From positions 1 through 64,000 of the forward strand of contig JACRAZ010000042.1 in NCBI GenBank assembly GCA_016213205.1: DNA of 64,000 bases, read 5' to 3'. The stretch is from Burkholderiales bacterium (GTDB lineage: Bacteria; Pseudomonadota; Gammaproteobacteria; Burkholderiales; Burkholderiaceae_C). The notes under the pieces were generated by a model. It was not told where the DNA came from, ran no database searches, and was given only the letters and a program-made list of their open reading frames with translations. The translations under genes and the position numbers were made by a program. Positions 63,404-64,000 of the stretch are shown in pieces (the first letter of the stretch is position 1; every line of letters starts with the position of its first letter).

Positions 63404-63437
63404 GGCCGGTAGCGCGTGCGGCCCGGGCGCGTGCCGC

Positions 63438-64000
<563 letters not shown>

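Overview
The DNA is very GC-rich, and its gene order and protein families point to a motile, flagellated betaproteobacterium of the order Burkholderiales (Rubrivivax/Leptothrix/Ideonella-like). The supporting signs are the flhB-flhA-flhF-flhG-fliA and flgNMA/flgBCDEFGHIJKL arrangement, an MHFG-like PEP-CTERM protein, SapC and the GC-rich intergenic palindromes. This assignment is inference from gene content. No database search was possible.

Layout. Bases 1-5088 are the N-terminal 1,696 codons of one giant minus-strand gene made almost entirely of octapeptide repeats, cut by the window edge just after a calcium-binding-like C-terminal segment begins. Bases 5409-12098 hold the flagellar export and regulation genes flhB, flhA, flhF, an FlhG-like gene and fliA (sigma-28). 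A tripled terminator separates fliA from a convergent PAS histidine kinase. Bases 14483-16143 (minus) carry flgA-flgM-flgN with a clear sigma-28 promoter in front of flgM. Bases 16303-26768 (plus) carry flgB to flgL: rod, hook, rings, junction and cap scaffolding. An HDOD/degenerate-EAL gene follows flgL.

Bases 28048-42312 form a signalling block: a CAP-domain secreted protein; a PEP-CTERM protein with a zinc ribbon; an eight-PAS HisKA_2 kinase, an ANTAR response regulator and an MscS channel in one tight operon; a convergent histidine kinase; then an HPt protein, a receiver-PAS-GGDEF-EAL protein and a GGDEF protein that look like a c-di-GMP phosphorelay operon. Bases 42213-44752 are the ferrous-iron operon feoA-feoB plus a small Cys-rich membrane protein, behind a 31-bp palindromic Fur-like box.

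Bases 44793-61251 are more accessory. There are two paralogous M10/RTX metalloproteases of different domain number, a lipoprotein alpha/beta hydrolase, an AraC regulator and a TetR-OYE-SDR-unknown operon with a readable promoter. A 1.3-kb compositionally odd stretch abuts tRNA-Ser(UGA), and apaH follows. The right end has a CorC/CNNM-type CBS protein translationally coupled to a SapC-family protein, and the 3' part of cheB.

How it fits together: most of the window builds and regulates a flagellum (class hierarchy through FliA/FlgM) beside c-di-GMP and chemotaxis functions that decide when to use it. Several secreted proteins without N-terminal signals (the repeat giant and both M10 proteases) imply a type I secretion system elsewhere in the genome. 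The most unusual item is the repeat gene, with an exact three-level periodicity of 24, 408 and 1,224 nucleotides.
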